In this document: one piece after another, positions 44,340 through 57,587 of the stretch
How the letters are laid out: each line of letters opens with the position of its first letter
Numbering within the stretch: position 1 is the stretch's first letter
From: Heliocidaris erythrogramma
Lineage: Eukaryota; Echinodermata; Echinoidea; Camarodonta; Echinometridae
Reading direction: 5' to 3'
NCBI GenBank assembly: GCA_025617745.1
Contig: CM046855.1
Location: forward strand, 45,003,313 to 45,067,312
DNA length: 64,000 nt
Program-made: the position numbers and the translations under genes
Notes under the pieces: generated by a model
What the model was told of the DNA's origin: nothing
The model's input: only the letters and a program-made list of their open reading frames with translations
Databases searched by the model: none

Positions 44340-44510
44340 TAAGCAACCAGGGGACCGACGGCTCTAAGTTCTCTCCGATGAACTTTGTAATGGGGATCAT
44401 TGCCTTACCAAAGGGCACTGGTGCATCCACTTGGTTTCGAACCCGGGTCCTCCCAGTTACGAGGCCACTGCTTTACCACTGAGCCATCCGGCCTCCTGAT
44501 TTGGCCTAAC
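44340..44510 (-). mobile_element. tRNA-derived SINE fragment
   Basis: On the minus strand, GGATGGCTCAGTGGTAAAGC (A box) and GGGTTCGAAACC (B box) are spaced as in a tRNA, with a CGT in the anticodon-loop position suggesting a tRNA-Thr-type head. Downstream sequence (about 44395-44340) is likely its body. Confidence 0.55.
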
Positions 44511-44711
44511 TGATTTGAAGCTAACAGGACCCCCCCCCCCCCTGCCCGTTTTGAAAAAATTCGCCTCGAACGTACACCAAGGTGCGGAGGTAAAAAATGG
44601 GCGTGGCGTTATATAAAAGAAACACATTTTACAGTGCAATGCTGGCGTCGAAGCATATTCGTCACGTAAAAGACCATGGAAGGTTGGACTTTGGGTGGAA
44701 CGAGCAGATGG

Positions 44712-44800
44712 ATACAGTGGCGTATCTAGGGGGCAGGGGGGCACGTGCCCCGGGCGGCACTTGGAGGGGGCGCAAAAAACGCAAAAGAGATAAAGGGAAA
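44712..44800 (+). repeat. hAT-like end fragment
   Basis: Begins CAGTGGCGTATCTAGGG followed by a G-rich, GGGCGC-containing stretch. Similar starts occur near 49767 (CAGTGGCGTATATCC) and 58994 (CAGTGGCGTACCCGG). The CAGTGGCGTA start is typical of some hAT inverted ends. No transposase was seen. Confidence 0.4.
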
Positions 44801-44945
44801 AAAGAGGGGAAAATGGTAGGGTAAATGCATTAGGAATACAGTTTTGAGGGTTTAAAGTGCGACAATTTTCTAAAGCTCGGTCGTTTTGCTCCTTCGCATA
44901 ATTATTGTCTTTCAGGATCTCGTAATTTCGCGCCTTCAGTATATA

Positions 44946-45920
44946 CCCTGATAGCAGAAAGTGTTAAAATGACGTGATATTTACGTCGTGGTTTTCGTCT
45001 TTTTTACGTCCTGTAATTACGTCAATAAGACGACAACTTGCACCAACGCAAGACGTCAAGAGGACGTCTTATTTTGACGTCATCTGTACACTGTAAAAAC
45101 TGAAGTGCTGTATATAGCACTTTTTGAGGGCATGCATAGGGACTGCACTCAGAGTGCTATTGAATGCACACAGCGTACTATTTCAGCACTTTCACGGGAG
45201 CTGGACCGGCTCCTTAAACTGCTAAACATTCATTGAAAAAAATGATTTGGGCGAGCTTCGAACCAGGGTACGCTGATCGAGAATTGCTGGCATTACCGCT
45301 AGACTATCTCACATTGTACGATTTAGAGCAGATCATATTGTTACATAGTGAATTTACAACACCACATAGTTCATGTCATCTACTTGACTCCCATGACTAA
45401 ACTGGATTGCAAGAATCATTCGTAAGTCCATCGGTAACGTCAGCGCCTCTCAATCAGCGGAACCTGGTTCGAGGCTCGCCACGGTCACATTTTTTTTTTT
45501 GCTGGTAAATTACCACACTACAAGTGCTATAAACAGCATTTCAGGTGCAGTCACTATACATGCCCCTAAAAGTAGCACTTTTTTTTTACAGTGTACAATG
45601 TACAGTGTACAAGACGTAGAGATGACGTCAAAATAAGACGTCCTCTTGACGTCTTGCGTTGGTGCAAGTTGTCGTCTTATTGACGTAATTACATGACGTA
45701 AAAAAGACGAAAACCGTGACGTAAATATCACGTCATTTTTAACACTTTCTGCTATCAGGGAAGAGGAATGAAGACGTAGAGATGACATCTAAATAAGACG
45801 TCCTCTTGACGTCTTGCGTTGGTGCAAGTTGTCGTCTTATTGACGTAATTACAGGACGTAAAAAAGACGAAAACCACGACTTAAATATCACGTCATTTTT
45901 AACACTTTCTGCTATCAGGG
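44946..45920 (+). mobile_element. Foldback/MITE composite c
   Basis: Same structure as composite b: left end, inner element 45086-45596 with tRNA-like arms, then two tandem right ends (to about 45758 and 45920). It is flanked by TA on both sides, a possible TA target duplication. Confidence 0.8.
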
Positions 45921-46454
45921 TAGTTCTTAAAAAGCTTTTTTTAAGGGTTGAAAATTTCAAAAATAAAGATATAATTGTCGTTGCTTTGCTTGATATCATG
46001 TTTCATCTGCCTCTTGCTAAGTATTGCGCCCCCAATATAGGATAAAATACATAAAACATGCATTGCATAGGTTCAACATTTTAAAAGAAATCTCAACTTT
46101 CAGTCGATTTCCTAAATTCCTCGACTATTTCGTTAATTTTCGTTAATTTTCCTCCCAATTTTAGAAGGGAATGAATAGAAAACTGTTTATCAATGTACAA
46201 AATTTTGAACTTCTCTACCGCGTCGTTGTAGTGGTTATTTGAAAAAATTATGGGTAAAGTGCGCAAGAAATTGTGCTTTTTAGGATTAAAAATGCAAAAA
46301 ATGATAATTACGATGATTTCGCAATACATTATCCTCGGGAAGTTGCTTCTTTCTAGAATTATTGTCGTGATAATATGATATTGATCATTTTCCCATGTAA
46401 TTAAAGTGTCTGAAGCAGAATTAAATGGCAAAATATAATCGGCCTATTTCCCCA
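45921..46454. other. Non-coding, nothing recognised
   Basis: AT-rich. The 112-aa minus-strand frame at 46093-46431 shows no family motif. Confidence 0.45.
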
Positions 46455-49400
46455 TCTTTCTATTTTTTCACGACTCCAGGCCTCTGTTCTTCAAAACTTC
46501 AACACATGGCCAAACCCATCCTTCAGACGTTATTCCACATCCTGATTCTTATATTATTTTATCTGACATAACTGATCATGATCCTATTGCAATGTTTTAT
46601 CAACTAGGTCAATCTGTTAGCAGAAATAGTTCTTCAATATATAGACGTAAAGTTAATGCCGAAAGCCTAGCACGTCTTGCCATTAATCTTGAAAACTTTG
46701 ATTGGTCGTGTATAATACTAATGAAGACATTAACAGTTCATATGAAACTTTTTCCTTAATATTGACCAATCAATTGGATATTAATATGCCGAAACAAAAA
46801 ATCAAAACCAACGATAAGAAAACACCTAAGCTCCCATGGATTTCTAAATCCATACTACGCTCAATTAATCGGAAGAATAATCTCTTTTATAAATATAAAA
46901 TAAAAGGTACTGAAAAATCAAAGGAAAAGTATACATCCTATAGAAACACATTGACTCAAATCATTCGCCTTGAAAAAAGAAAATACTTCGTAAATCGTTT
47001 GGAAATGTTCAAACACGATATGCAAAATACCTGGAAAATTATTAAACAAGAGATGAATTTGACAGATAAAAGATCTGAAATCAACAAAATCATGTATAAC
47101 CATGAAATTATTGAAGATTCCAAAGATATAGCGAATATCTTTAATACTTACTTTTCGTCAATCGGCAACAATCTCTCTAAAAATATTCCCCCATCAAACA
47201 GAAATTATATTGATTTTTTAGGCCCTGCTAATCCAAATTCTATTTTTCTCTTTCCTACGAATAGGCAAGAAGTCATTAATATTGTATCCAACTTACAGAA
47301 TAAAAAAGTTAAGGTTTTGATGGAATTAATAACGTAATGTTGAAAGCCATTATTCCTGTTATTGTAGATCCTTTGGTCCATATTTTTAATTTATCATTGA
47401 TGCATGGTAAATTTCCCAAGTCCATGAAACTAGCAAAAATTATTCCCTTATTCAAAAATGGTGACAAACTTGAAGTAGGTAATTATCGGCCAATCTCGTT
47501 ACTATCTTCTTTTTCCAAAATTTTGGAAAAGATAGTGTTTACTCGAATGATTTCTTTCCTTAAAAATATGATATCCTCTCTAATTTCCACTTTGGTTTTA
47601 GGGAGAAACATAGTACTGTTCATGCTTTGATGTCTTTTGTTGAGAAAGTTGCCCATTCAACTGACTCGTCTTCTCACACAGTAGGTATATTCCTGGACTT
47701 CTCCAAGGCCTTTGATACGATAAATCATGATATTTTACTTTATAAACTTGCTCATCTTGGTGTCCGTGGAAAGGCCTTTGAGTGGTTCAGGAGCTACCTT
47801 TCTAACAGAAAACAGTTTGTTTTTTTAAACGAGCAAGCATCAGATTTTAAATATATTTCTTGTGGCGTCCCTCAAGGAAACCTGTTAGGCTCATTATTGT
47901 TTATACTTTATATAAATGATTTTCATAAATCATCCGATTCCCTGTCATTCATCTTATTTGCAGATGACACCAATTTATTTTTTCTCACAGTGATCCAAAT
48001 GTTCTTGTCGATGTAATCAATAGAGAGCTGCGTAACATATTAGAATGGATAAGGGCTAATAAATTATCATTGAATCTTCTGAAGACGAATTATATATTGT
48101 TTAGTAACTCCTAAGCATCATTACCTACTGATATTGTTTTTGACAATATCCCTCTTGAGCAAGTCTCTCAAACCAAATTTTTAGGTGTTTTGGTTGACAG
48201 TAAATTTTCCTGGAAAATCCACATCGAAAATATTTGTAAAATTATCTCTCGCAATATCGGTATCATTAACAGACTTAAATCACACCTTCCTGAAGCATCT
48301 TTACTTATGCTTTACTCATCTCTTATTTTACCATATTTAAACTATGGTCTTTTGGTTTGGGGAAACAGTCATCAAACACTGCTGGAAAGAGTTTTACTAC
48401 TACAAAAGAAAGTCATTCGTATAATTTGTAATGCTCCTATACATGCCTATACGGATTCTCTTTTTCTTTAACATAACACCCTAAAAATTAAAAAACTGTA
48501 CTTATTTCATCTTGTATAAATATAATTGTGGTACTCTACCATGTGCGTTTCACGATATGTTTCTAAAAAATCGTACAATTCACAAATATCCCACCAGACA
48601 GTCGGATGAATTTCATTTACCATTTTTGAAAACATTTTCTGCACAAAAAACATTTATTTTTGAAGGTCCTAACCTTTGGAATACTTTGCACCATAAATTG
48701 GAAAAATCCTCTTCACTCACAATCTTTAAGAGAAATCTAAAGAAATTTTTATTGGCTCCTTACAAAACCTAACTCGCTTTGTCAGTTGTTTGTAGCATTT
48801 AGATTACCTCTATATGCAGCATTTAAATGTGTATGTGTGTCTATGTATATATGCATCATTATTATTATTATTATTATTATTAAATGATCATTATTATTTA
48901 TTATTATTATTATCCAAAGAACTCGTCACCACTCGTCAACCAGGAACATCCTTATATAACTATTTCCCTTTTCACACGAATCGATGTTGCGCGCTACCTT
49001 TGTTTTGATTAGTTACATCTATTCATCTTTCATTCGTCATTCCTCAGTCCCACGTGCAGTCAATTTCTCTCCTCTTTCTGTCTTTCCTTTTACTTTTCCC
49101 TCGTTACTTTCACACATTTTGTATGATATGTTTATGCTTTCCCCTCTCTGTTGGCCATTATTATCTTTTTTTTTGTTATGTAAATTACTATTATTGAATA
49201 CTTTCACCTGAGGGGTCCACAATTTACAAGCTTAGCTTCACAATGGACCTCTCCATTTCCAACCAAAAACATTGATAAAATTATTTTTCATACTGCAATA
49301 GTTTGATACATCTTATCTAATCTACAATACTGTTATATTTATGTGTTGTATTGCGTGTATCCTTCTTTGTTGATTTAATGATGTATGTGTATTGTATATT

Positions 49401-49455
49401 TCTCTTTTGTTGGAAATGAAATAAAATTAAAACTGAACTGAACTGAACAGACAGT
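46455..49455 (+). mobile_element. LINE 1, 5'-truncated non-LTR retrotransposon
   Basis: Begins in the last part of an endonuclease (SDITDHDPIAMFY, 46552 on), then the RT region: FLDFSKAFDTINH (47696), GVPQGNLLGSLLFILYINDF (47866) and FADDTNLFF (47956), and a C-terminal region with PTRQSDEFHLPF. Frames shift near 46704, 47330, 47560, 47620 and 47990, with stops near 48112 and 48470, so it is dead. It ends with AAATAAAATTAAAACTGAAC and three ACTGA units. It belongs to the broad jockey/CR1/L2 group; the clade is not resolved. Confidence 0.85.
48857..48912 (+). repeat. (ATT)n microsatellite in the LINE 1 3' region
   Basis: Two runs of ATT separated by AAATGATC. Confidence 0.85.
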
Positions 49456-50564
49456 GTAAGCGACTCATTTAAATTTTCTTTCAAAATAGATGAATGTGTA
49501 TCGAAACAGTAATTTTCGAAGCAAATTTCAAGCATATTTTTTTCAATAAAGGGGTATTTTGTTGGATGGCGACAACCCCCCCCCCCCCCTCACCTCATTA
49601 ACGGATCGACAAACGTGTTTACAAAATTACCGGCTCAGCCCCTAAGAAATGTTTTAGGTCACTGCGCCATTGACTAGGAGACAAGAAAACTGTTTCTGCA
49701 TCCTATAGGCCAACTAAATATACCCTGCACATGATCTACCCCCGACAACTACTCACTCCCCATCCCAGTGGCGTATATCCAAAGGGGCAGAGCCGGGGCG
49801 CAAAAATCGCAACAACGACCCCAGACAGCCCCTCCGCCCACCCCCGTAGGGGAATAGCCCAATATATATTGGGGTAGATTTCGGTGGTAATATAAATTTT
49901 ATAAGTAAAATTATAATGTTGTCTACTTGTCTATAAACCGATATAATTATATTAAATCTGTATACCATCATTTTCAAGTATTGTTCCTTGGTGTGGTTTG
50001 ATTGCAAAAATGTGATCTATATACGACAAGAATTATTGTTTGGTTTTATTCTATAGATCCTCTTATCGGTCGATTTCGATTTTATCGATTTGTTCTTTTT
50101 ATTATTATGAAAGATGTACGGTATATGAGTCTCTAGATTGTCTTTTATTGTTGTTCTACTGTTCCTCGGAGGCCGACTTTCGGCCTCTTCCTCGGACTGC
50201 ACATGGAAGGGTTGAGTCAAACATTATTCAAACCATTAGTCCACATTTATAGGAAAGAGAATTGAAGACAAGTTGTTTGAGCGACTGAATCAGTGTGTGA
50301 TCAACTCCATATAGGTGGATTCAAGGATGAGTCGTAGGGGCCACATTTTCCCCTTTGAAAAATTAGGAAAAAAAAAACGAATAAATCATGTTATAATAAT
50401 ATTAATAGGTTTGATTTAGGTTTAATAGGTTTGATTTAGGTTTAATAGGTTTTTGTTATGCCGTCAATTATTAAAGAACGGTGCTCCATAGGCTAGGCCA
50501 CATAATAATAATACGCTACTTTACCCCTCCCCCATCTCCCTTAATGAATTAATGAATCGATTGT
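49456..50564. other. Intergenic, small repeats
   Basis: C-tract near 49577, a hAT-like end fragment at about 49767, and two and a half copies of a 20-bp unit (AATAGGTTTGATTTAGGTTT) near 50403-50450. No supported gene. Confidence 0.5.
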
Positions 50565-53275
50565 ATTTTTTACAGATTGGTCTCCACTATATTGTTCTTC
50601 GAATGCTAATGTTGCATATGAGTTGTTTTATTTTACATTAGAAACTGCATTTGATAAACACTTACCTCTAACTAGGAATAAATTTAAAAGATCTTGAATT
50701 CGTAAACCCTGGATAACACCGACTTTATTACGTTCCACAAGAAAGAAAAATAAGCTTTACAAAATTTTCTTACATGATAGTAAATCTTCAAGTGAAATAA
50801 AATATAAGATATACAGAAATAAAGTAAATAATAAGCTTCGACATGCTAAGAGGTTTTTCAATTGCAATAAATTAAAACAAAGGCAAAATAATATTAAAGG
50901 AACATGGTCTGTAATGAACAAACTGTTAGGTAAGACCCAAGGAAGTCATCCTAAATATTTCATACGTGATAACAGTCATACAAATTGAGGATCCACAACA
51001 GATTGCAGATGAATTCAATACATATTTCATAAACTCTTAAACAAGCTAATACTTTTCTTCAACAGGATGATAGTCATTCAAATTTTACAGATTATTTAAA
51101 TTCAATTTCTATAGGTTTTAAGCCTATCGATGAAAATGATATTATAAAAACTTGTAAATCACTTCATAACAGCAAAGCACGTGGTTTTGATAATATTACT
51201 TCTGTTATTTTGAAAAGAAATATACATTTCATTGTTAATCCTGTAACATACATTTTTAATCAATCTTTAATAACAGGATTTGTTCCTGATAAATTAAAGA
51301 TAGCCAAAATTACCCCTGTACATAAGAAAGATGACCCTCATGTATTTGAGAACTATAGGTCAATTTCAATACTTTCAGCCTTATCAAAAATATTAGAAAA
51401 ATGTGTACATAATCGTTTATATTCTTATTTACGTACTCATAATATTATTACTAATAGCCAATACGGTTTCCGTCCTAATCACTCAACTGTGCATGCATTG
51501 ATAAATTTACAGGATAGAGTTATTTCTGTTATTAAATGCAATACATTTGGGATAGGGATTTTTTTAGACCTTTCAAAATACTTTTATATAAACTGAACTA
51601 TTTTGGTGTCAGGGGTATTCCATTACAATGGTTTCAAAGCTATCTGAAATATCGTTATCAATATACTGTTTATGATAATTATTCTTTTGACCGTTCCCTC
51701 ATACATCATGGTGTTCCCCAGGGGTCTATCCTAGGCCCCTTATTTTTTTGGATTTATGTTAATGATATTATTAAATCATCTGATAAGTTTATATTTAAAA
51801 TGTATGGAGATGATACAACGTTATTTTATACTCAAAATGATATGTCAAATTTAGAGCAGAATGTTAATTTTGAACTAACCAACGTTTCTAAATGGTCAAT
51901 AAACTGAAAATTAATAAGAAAAAACTACTTTAATGATATTTTGTAACCAAAATAGAAAAAATATATCCAATACACTTGATAGTAGGCCTATAACTCTTTA
52001 TATAGATTCTACTCCTCTGATTAAAGTGGATGTTAATTTTCTTGGTATTTATATTGAACGTAACCTGAAGTGGGATGCGCATGCATATATATTATGTAAC
52101 TGGTAAAGTATCGAGATGCGTTGGTATTTTGTATAAAATAAAGCATTATCTTCCCCTTTCTTCTATGATTTTGATGTATAATATTCTAATATTACCATAT
52201 TTATCTTATTGTATTACGGTTTGGGGGAACTGTGGCAAAACAAAGACAGATACACTATTTAAATTACAGAAAAAAGCCTTGCGTACATGTATGTACTAAT
52301 AGCCACTACCTTGCCCATTCTGCTCTTCTGTTTATTAAAGTAAAAACACTTACCATATCTGATTTATATCAGTTTTATACTGCAGTTCTGGGATTCTCCT
52401 ATTTTCAAAATCTACTTCCAAATACAATATCAAGTATGTTTAATGTCAATATCGGTCTTCATAACCATAATACAAGGAGTAAACATTGTTTTCATCGTTG
52501 GAAAGTTTCTTACGTTTTGAGTTAAAGTTGCCATAGTCAACGATTATTTAAGAGATCACTGAAAAAAATACTTCTTATCCAGATATTCAAAATGTTACTC
52601 CACTGATTAATACATATATACCTACCGTTCCCCTCTCTGACATGTTTTATTGTTTAATTTTATTTTCTTTTTTTTTTCTTATCTTACACACTTAGTTTAT
52701 TATTGAAATATTAAAATAATTCTGATAAAACGTTAACTTACTTCAAAGAACTTTTTGTTAGAGGACTTCTAGACAAGGCCTTTATGGCTTTTTAAAGGGA
52801 TACTCAATTGCAGATTGTGGACGTTTTAATGCCGCGAGAGGGCACCGTGATCGTTACCCGATCATGCCGTTCCCGGGGCCCCTGCGGAGCGCAAACCTCG
52901 GATAGACTGGTCGCCGCACAAACATGCACGCTCCACCTGAGCTCGAGCTCTCGTGCGAGATTCGGTCGGCATCGTTGTAATCCCACTTAGTCCAACGGAC
53001 GCGTTCGACGCACAAACTTTGTGTACGAGTGAATGGGGCTTACGCAATCCTGACTTTCCCCACGGCCGCCCGGTGGCGTATCCCTTTAAGTTTCTCTTTT
53101 TCTCATTTTCACTTTGTTTACCTTGGTTATATAAATGCATTATGTCATACTTGTATACTCATAGCAATAAGGTGTAGGAACATGATGTTTTTATTGTTAT
53201 GTTTATGTATTGTATATTTGTAATATATGGAAATGGAAATAAAGGAACGAAGGATGTCATATAATAAAATTTCTT
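50565..53275 (+). mobile_element. LINE 2, decayed non-LTR retrotransposon
   Basis: Starts near the end of an endonuclease-RT linker (about 50575), then an RT with ENYRSISILSALSKILEKCV (51350), QYGFRPNHSTVHALI (51459), GIFLDLSK (51557), GVPQGSILGPLFF (51709) and YGDDTTLFY (51804). Right after DLSK about eight residues of the conserved AFDTINHD stretch are lost with a frameshift. Further frame breaks lie near 50694, 50985 and 51905. The 3' end has GGAAATAAAGGAACG. A MITE interrupts the 3' region. Confidence 0.8.
52796..53085 (+). mobile_element. TTAA-flanked MITE inside LINE 2
   Basis: 290 bp, GC-rich, ends AGGGATAC and GTATCCCT, flanked by TTAA at 52792-52795 and 53086-53089. The TTAA target fits a piggyBac-type non-autonomous element. 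It carries no coding sequence. Confidence 0.75.
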
Positions 53276-53277
53276 CT

Positions 53278-53875
53278 TCTCGATGCCTTCTCCTCCTCCT
53301 CTAATTCCTCCTCTTCCTCCTCCTCTTCCTCCTCTTTTCTCTTCTTCTTCTTCTTCTTCTCCTTCTCCTTCTCCTCATTCTTCTTCTCCTCTTTCCCCTC
53401 CTTCATCTTCTTCTCCTTCTCCTTCTTCTTCTTCTTCTTCTCCTCCTTCTTCTTCTTCTAAGTTCTCCTTCTTCTTCTTCTAAGTTCTCCCTCTCCATCT
53501 TCTAAGTTCTTCTCCTCCTCCTCTTCATTTTCTTCTCCTCCTTCTTGTTCTCATCTTCTTCTCCTTTTCCTTCTTCTTCCTTCATCTTTCTTATTCTTGT
53601 TCCTTCTTGTTCCTTCTTCTTCCTCCTATTCCTCCTTCTTCCTCCTAATTCTTCCTCCTTCTTCCTCCTCCGAGGAGTTCTTCCTCCTTCTTCCTCCTCC
53701 TTCCTCCTTCTTCCTCCTTCTTCCTCGTTCCTCCTCCTTCCTCCTTCTTCCTCCTCCTTCCTCCTTCTTCCACCTTCTTCCTCCTTCTTCCTCCTTCTTC
53801 TTCCTTCTTCTTCCTTCTTCTTCCTTCTTCTTCTTCTTCTTCTATCTCCTTCTGCTTATCCTACTTAATAATCCA
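53278..53875 (+). repeat. 600-bp polypyrimidine (CTT/CTC) tract
   Basis: Almost uninterrupted C/T on the plus strand in CTT, CTC and CCT arrangements with occasional A. Translations give Ser/Pro/Leu runs that mean nothing. Confidence 0.95.
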
Positions 53876-54303
53876 GATAATGATCCTCCTTCTTCTTAAT
53901 AAAGCTGAAAAATAAGCGCGCCCGCGGCCGCCCGCTCTCGACATCTGTTAATCATTCTGCATTGAGCGCTGTTACCCTGATTATGTGCTGGAGATGAACC
54001 ACTATCCTGACAAAATTGCAGGGAAAGACCTCTATTTTCTTCAATGGATTCCTATTATAAATTTAGCTTACAGATTCCCAGATATGTTATTGCTATCAGT
54101 ACTGAATGGTTATCAGGTAGGAATATCTATTTCATTTGGAATTTTGTTGCTCTGACTTGCCAAACAAATATTGGGGTCCCACACGTTCATTTTCCAGTGT
54201 CCTAACGCCGGGCAAACTCATATTCATAATTCGGAAGTCTGCCGATTTCGGCAGTCCCTGAGCTTTGCTAAATGTCATGAATGGGGGGGGGGGGGGGGGG
54301 GGG
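53876..54303. other. Non-coding, ends in a G-run
   Basis: Includes a short CG-rich patch (GCGCGCCCGCGGCCGCCCGC, 53916) and a run of G at about 54284-54303, next to the foldback family. Confidence 0.5.
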
Positions 54304-57300
54304 GCACACCACGAATAGTGGTCATATTGACCACTACGAATACAAAATGCAAAAATGGTTCGTATTTTCTGTCGCGTGTAGTAAAGGTATGGGGGGAAAA
54401 ATAAGATAAATATTTTAAATACTTGCTTTCAAATTCAGGCATTAAAAATCTCACTCCTACCTCAAATGGCCGTTAGGAAGAACTTTTGATATTTTCAGCA
54501 AAATCCAAAGTCAAAATCTTGTCCAAAACCGGAGAAATCCCCGCCGATTTGTTTCGCGATCGCGTGTTGTTTACATACTGCCACTCCTGGGCACTCCCGG
54601 GTACATTTCTGTAAAATAGTTGGTATTTTCTGTCGCATGTACTAAAGGTATGGGGGGGAAAATAAGGTAAATATTTTAAATACTTGCTTTCAAATTCAGC
54701 CCTTAAAAATCTCACTCCTACCTCAAATGGCCGTTAGGAAGAACTTTTGATATTTACAGCAAAATCCAAAGTCAAAATCTTGTCCAAAACCGGAGAAATC
54801 CCCGCCGATTTGTTTCGCGATCGCGTGTTGTTTACAAACTGCCGATGTCTTAGACTAAAATCGGCCAATATAATTTTTGTCCACGAAGAAACTCGGGATC
54901 GCAAGGGCACATCGATCTTTACGATCGCGCACACAGAAAATCGGAACTTTTCCGTGTACGCCATAGGGACCGAATTTTTGAGGACAAAACTCTTTTGGGG
55001 AGATGTCAGCGCCCGCGGCGACCAGGAAATGTACACAATGACTCCGATAGCTCGTTTCGCGAGAATCAACAGTAAATTGCGGATTTCATTTTTGTAAATA
55101 TCTTTTCCAACATTGGTGAGTTGAATTTATTGTATTTCTTGGATATTTTGGGGTCGGTTTTTGAAAATTAAATGCCGATTTTGAGTGAATATTGGTGACT
55201 TTTGTGCAGTGGTGTTTTAAAAAGATGAGGTGTATGACTGCCTACATTATACACACGAAGTATAGGAATGTACCTATGAGTGCTCCCGGGTACATTTCTG
55301 TAAAATAGTTGGTATTTTCTGTCGCATGCACTCATAGGTACATTCCTATACTTCGTGTGTATTTTTTTTTGTACCTTTAGTACATGCGACAGAAAATACC
55401 AACTATTTTACAGAAATGTACCCGGGAGTGGTCGCATGTACTAAAGGTATGGGGGAAAAAATAAGATAAATATTTTAAATACTTGCTTTCAAATTCAGCC
55501 CTTAAAAATCTCACTCCTACCTCAAATGGCCGTTAGGAAGAACTTTTTATATTTTCAGCAAAATCCAAAGTCAAAATCTTGTCCAAAACCGGAGAAATCC
55601 CCGCCGATTTGTTTCGCGATCGCGTGTTGTTTACAAACTGCCGATGTCTTAGACTAAAATCGGCCAATACAATTTTTGTCCACGAAGAAACTCGGGATCG
55701 CAAGCGCACATCGATCTTTACGATCGCGCACACAGAAAATCGGAACTTTTCCGTGTACGCCATAGGGACCGAATTTTTGAGGACAAAACTCTTTTGGGGA
55801 GATGTCGGCGCCCGCGGCGACCAGGAAATGTACACAATGACTCCGATAGCTCGTTTCGCGAGAATCAACAGTAAATTACGGATTTGATTTTTGAAAATAT
55901 CTTTTCCAACATTGGTGAGTTGAATTTATTGTATTTCTTGGATATTTTGGGGTCGGTTTTTGAAAATTAAATGCCGATTTTGAGTGAATATTGGTGACTT
56001 TTGTGCAGTGGTGTTTTAAAAAGATGAGGTGTATGACTGCCTACATTATACACACGAAGTATAGGAATGTAGCTATGAGTGCATACTGCCGATGTCTTAG
56101 ACTAAAATCGGCCAATAAAATTTTTGTCCACGAAGAAACTCGGGATCGCAAGCGCACATCGATCTTTACGATCGCGCACACAGAAAATCGGGACTTTTCC
56201 GTGTATGCCACAGGGACCGAATTTTTAAGGACAAAACGCTTTTGGGGAGATGTCAGCGCCCGCGGCGACCAGGAAATGTACACATTGACTCCGATAGCTC
56301 GTTTCGCGAGAATCAACAGTAAATTACGGATTTGATTTTTGGAAATATCTTTTCCAACATCGGTGAGTTGAATTTATTGTATTTCTTGGATATTTTGTTG
56401 TCGGTTTTGTAAATTAAATGCCGATTTTGAGTGAATGTTCGTGACTTTTGTGCAGTGGTGTTTTAAAAAGTTGAGGTGTATGACTGCCTACATTATACAC
56501 ACGAAGTATAGGAATGTAGCTATGAGTGGGGGGGGGGGGGGGGGGGATGAGATAAATATTTAAAATACTTCCTGTGAAATTTAGATCTTAATCTTACCTT
56601 AAGTGGCCATTAGGAAGAAATTCTGATATTTCTAGCAAAATCCAAAGCCCAAATCCTGTCCAAAACAGAATAAAACTGCCAATTTCTTCGCCATCGCATG
56701 TTTTCATTCCGCCAATTTTGGACTAAACTCGGCCAATAAATTTTTTGGCCACAAAGAAACTCTATGTCGAGCGCGCACACTAAAGTTAAGATCAGGACTT
56801 TTACTAGACCGAAAATTCTGTCTCTCGTTCGTTAGCTCTTCACTTAGACTTTTAGAGACAGAAACGCTCCATACACTCACTCATAGGTACATTCCTATAC
56901 TTCGTGTGTATAATTTAGGCAGTCATACACCTCAACTTTTTAAAACACCACTGCACAAAAGTCACAAACATTCACTCAAAATCGGCATTTAGTTTACAAA
57001 AACCAACATCAAAATATCCAAGAAATACAATAAATTCAACTCACCGATGTTGGAAAAGATATTTCCGAAAATCAAAGCCGTAATTTACTGTTGATTCTCG
57101 CGAAACGAACTATCGGAGTCAATGTGTACATTGACTCGGGCGCTGACATCTCCCCAAAAGATTTTTGTCCTTAAAAATTCGGTCCCTGTGGCATACACGG
57201 AAAAGTCCCGATTTTCTGTGTGCGCGATCGTAAAGATCGATGTGCGCTTGCGATCCCGAGTTTTTTCGTGGACAAAAATTTTATTGGCCGATTTTAGTCC

Positions 57301-57587
57301 AAGACATCGGCAGTATGTAAACAACGCGCGATCGCGAAACAAATCGGCGGGGATTTCTCCGGTTTTGGACAAGATTTTGACTTTGGATTTTGCTGAAAAT
57401 ATCAAAAGTTTTTCCTCACGGCCATTTGAGGTAGGAGTGAGATTTTTAAGGCCTGAATTTGAAAGCAAGTATTTAAAATATTTATCTTATTTTCCCCCCC
57501 ATACCTTTACTACACGCGACAGAAAATAGCAACTATTTTTGCATATTGCATTCGTAGTGGTCAATATGACCACTATTCGTGGTGTGC
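54304..57587. mobile_element. 3.3-kb foldback repeat family with inverted ends
   Basis: Left end GCACACCACGAATAGTGG and a near-exact inverted copy at the right end (57587). Each continues with GTCATATTGACCAC and at least 290 bp of matching sequence. Inside, four or five direct copies of a roughly 400-600-bp unit (about 54393, 54655, 55450, 56087 and a diverged one at 56546) face an inverted copy (57592 back to about 56880). Reading frames of about 110 aa recur on both strands with no recognised motif. Confidence 0.7.
55248..55440. repeat. Nested palindromes
   Basis: CGAAGTATAGGAATGTACC (55255) is matched in inverse at about 55332-55355. CTCCCGGGTACATTTCTG (55283) is matched in inverse at about 55413-55433, so two long hairpins interlock. 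Confidence 0.8.

Noticed and set aside
53283-53899. Ser/Leu/Pro-rich frames of 66-107 aa
   Set aside because: Translations of the polypyrimidine tract.
54734-57529. Recurring frames of about 110 aa as a gene family
   Set aside because: Equally long frames occur on both strands of the same repeat, with no motif or splice context. Listed as a question in the findings, not as genes.
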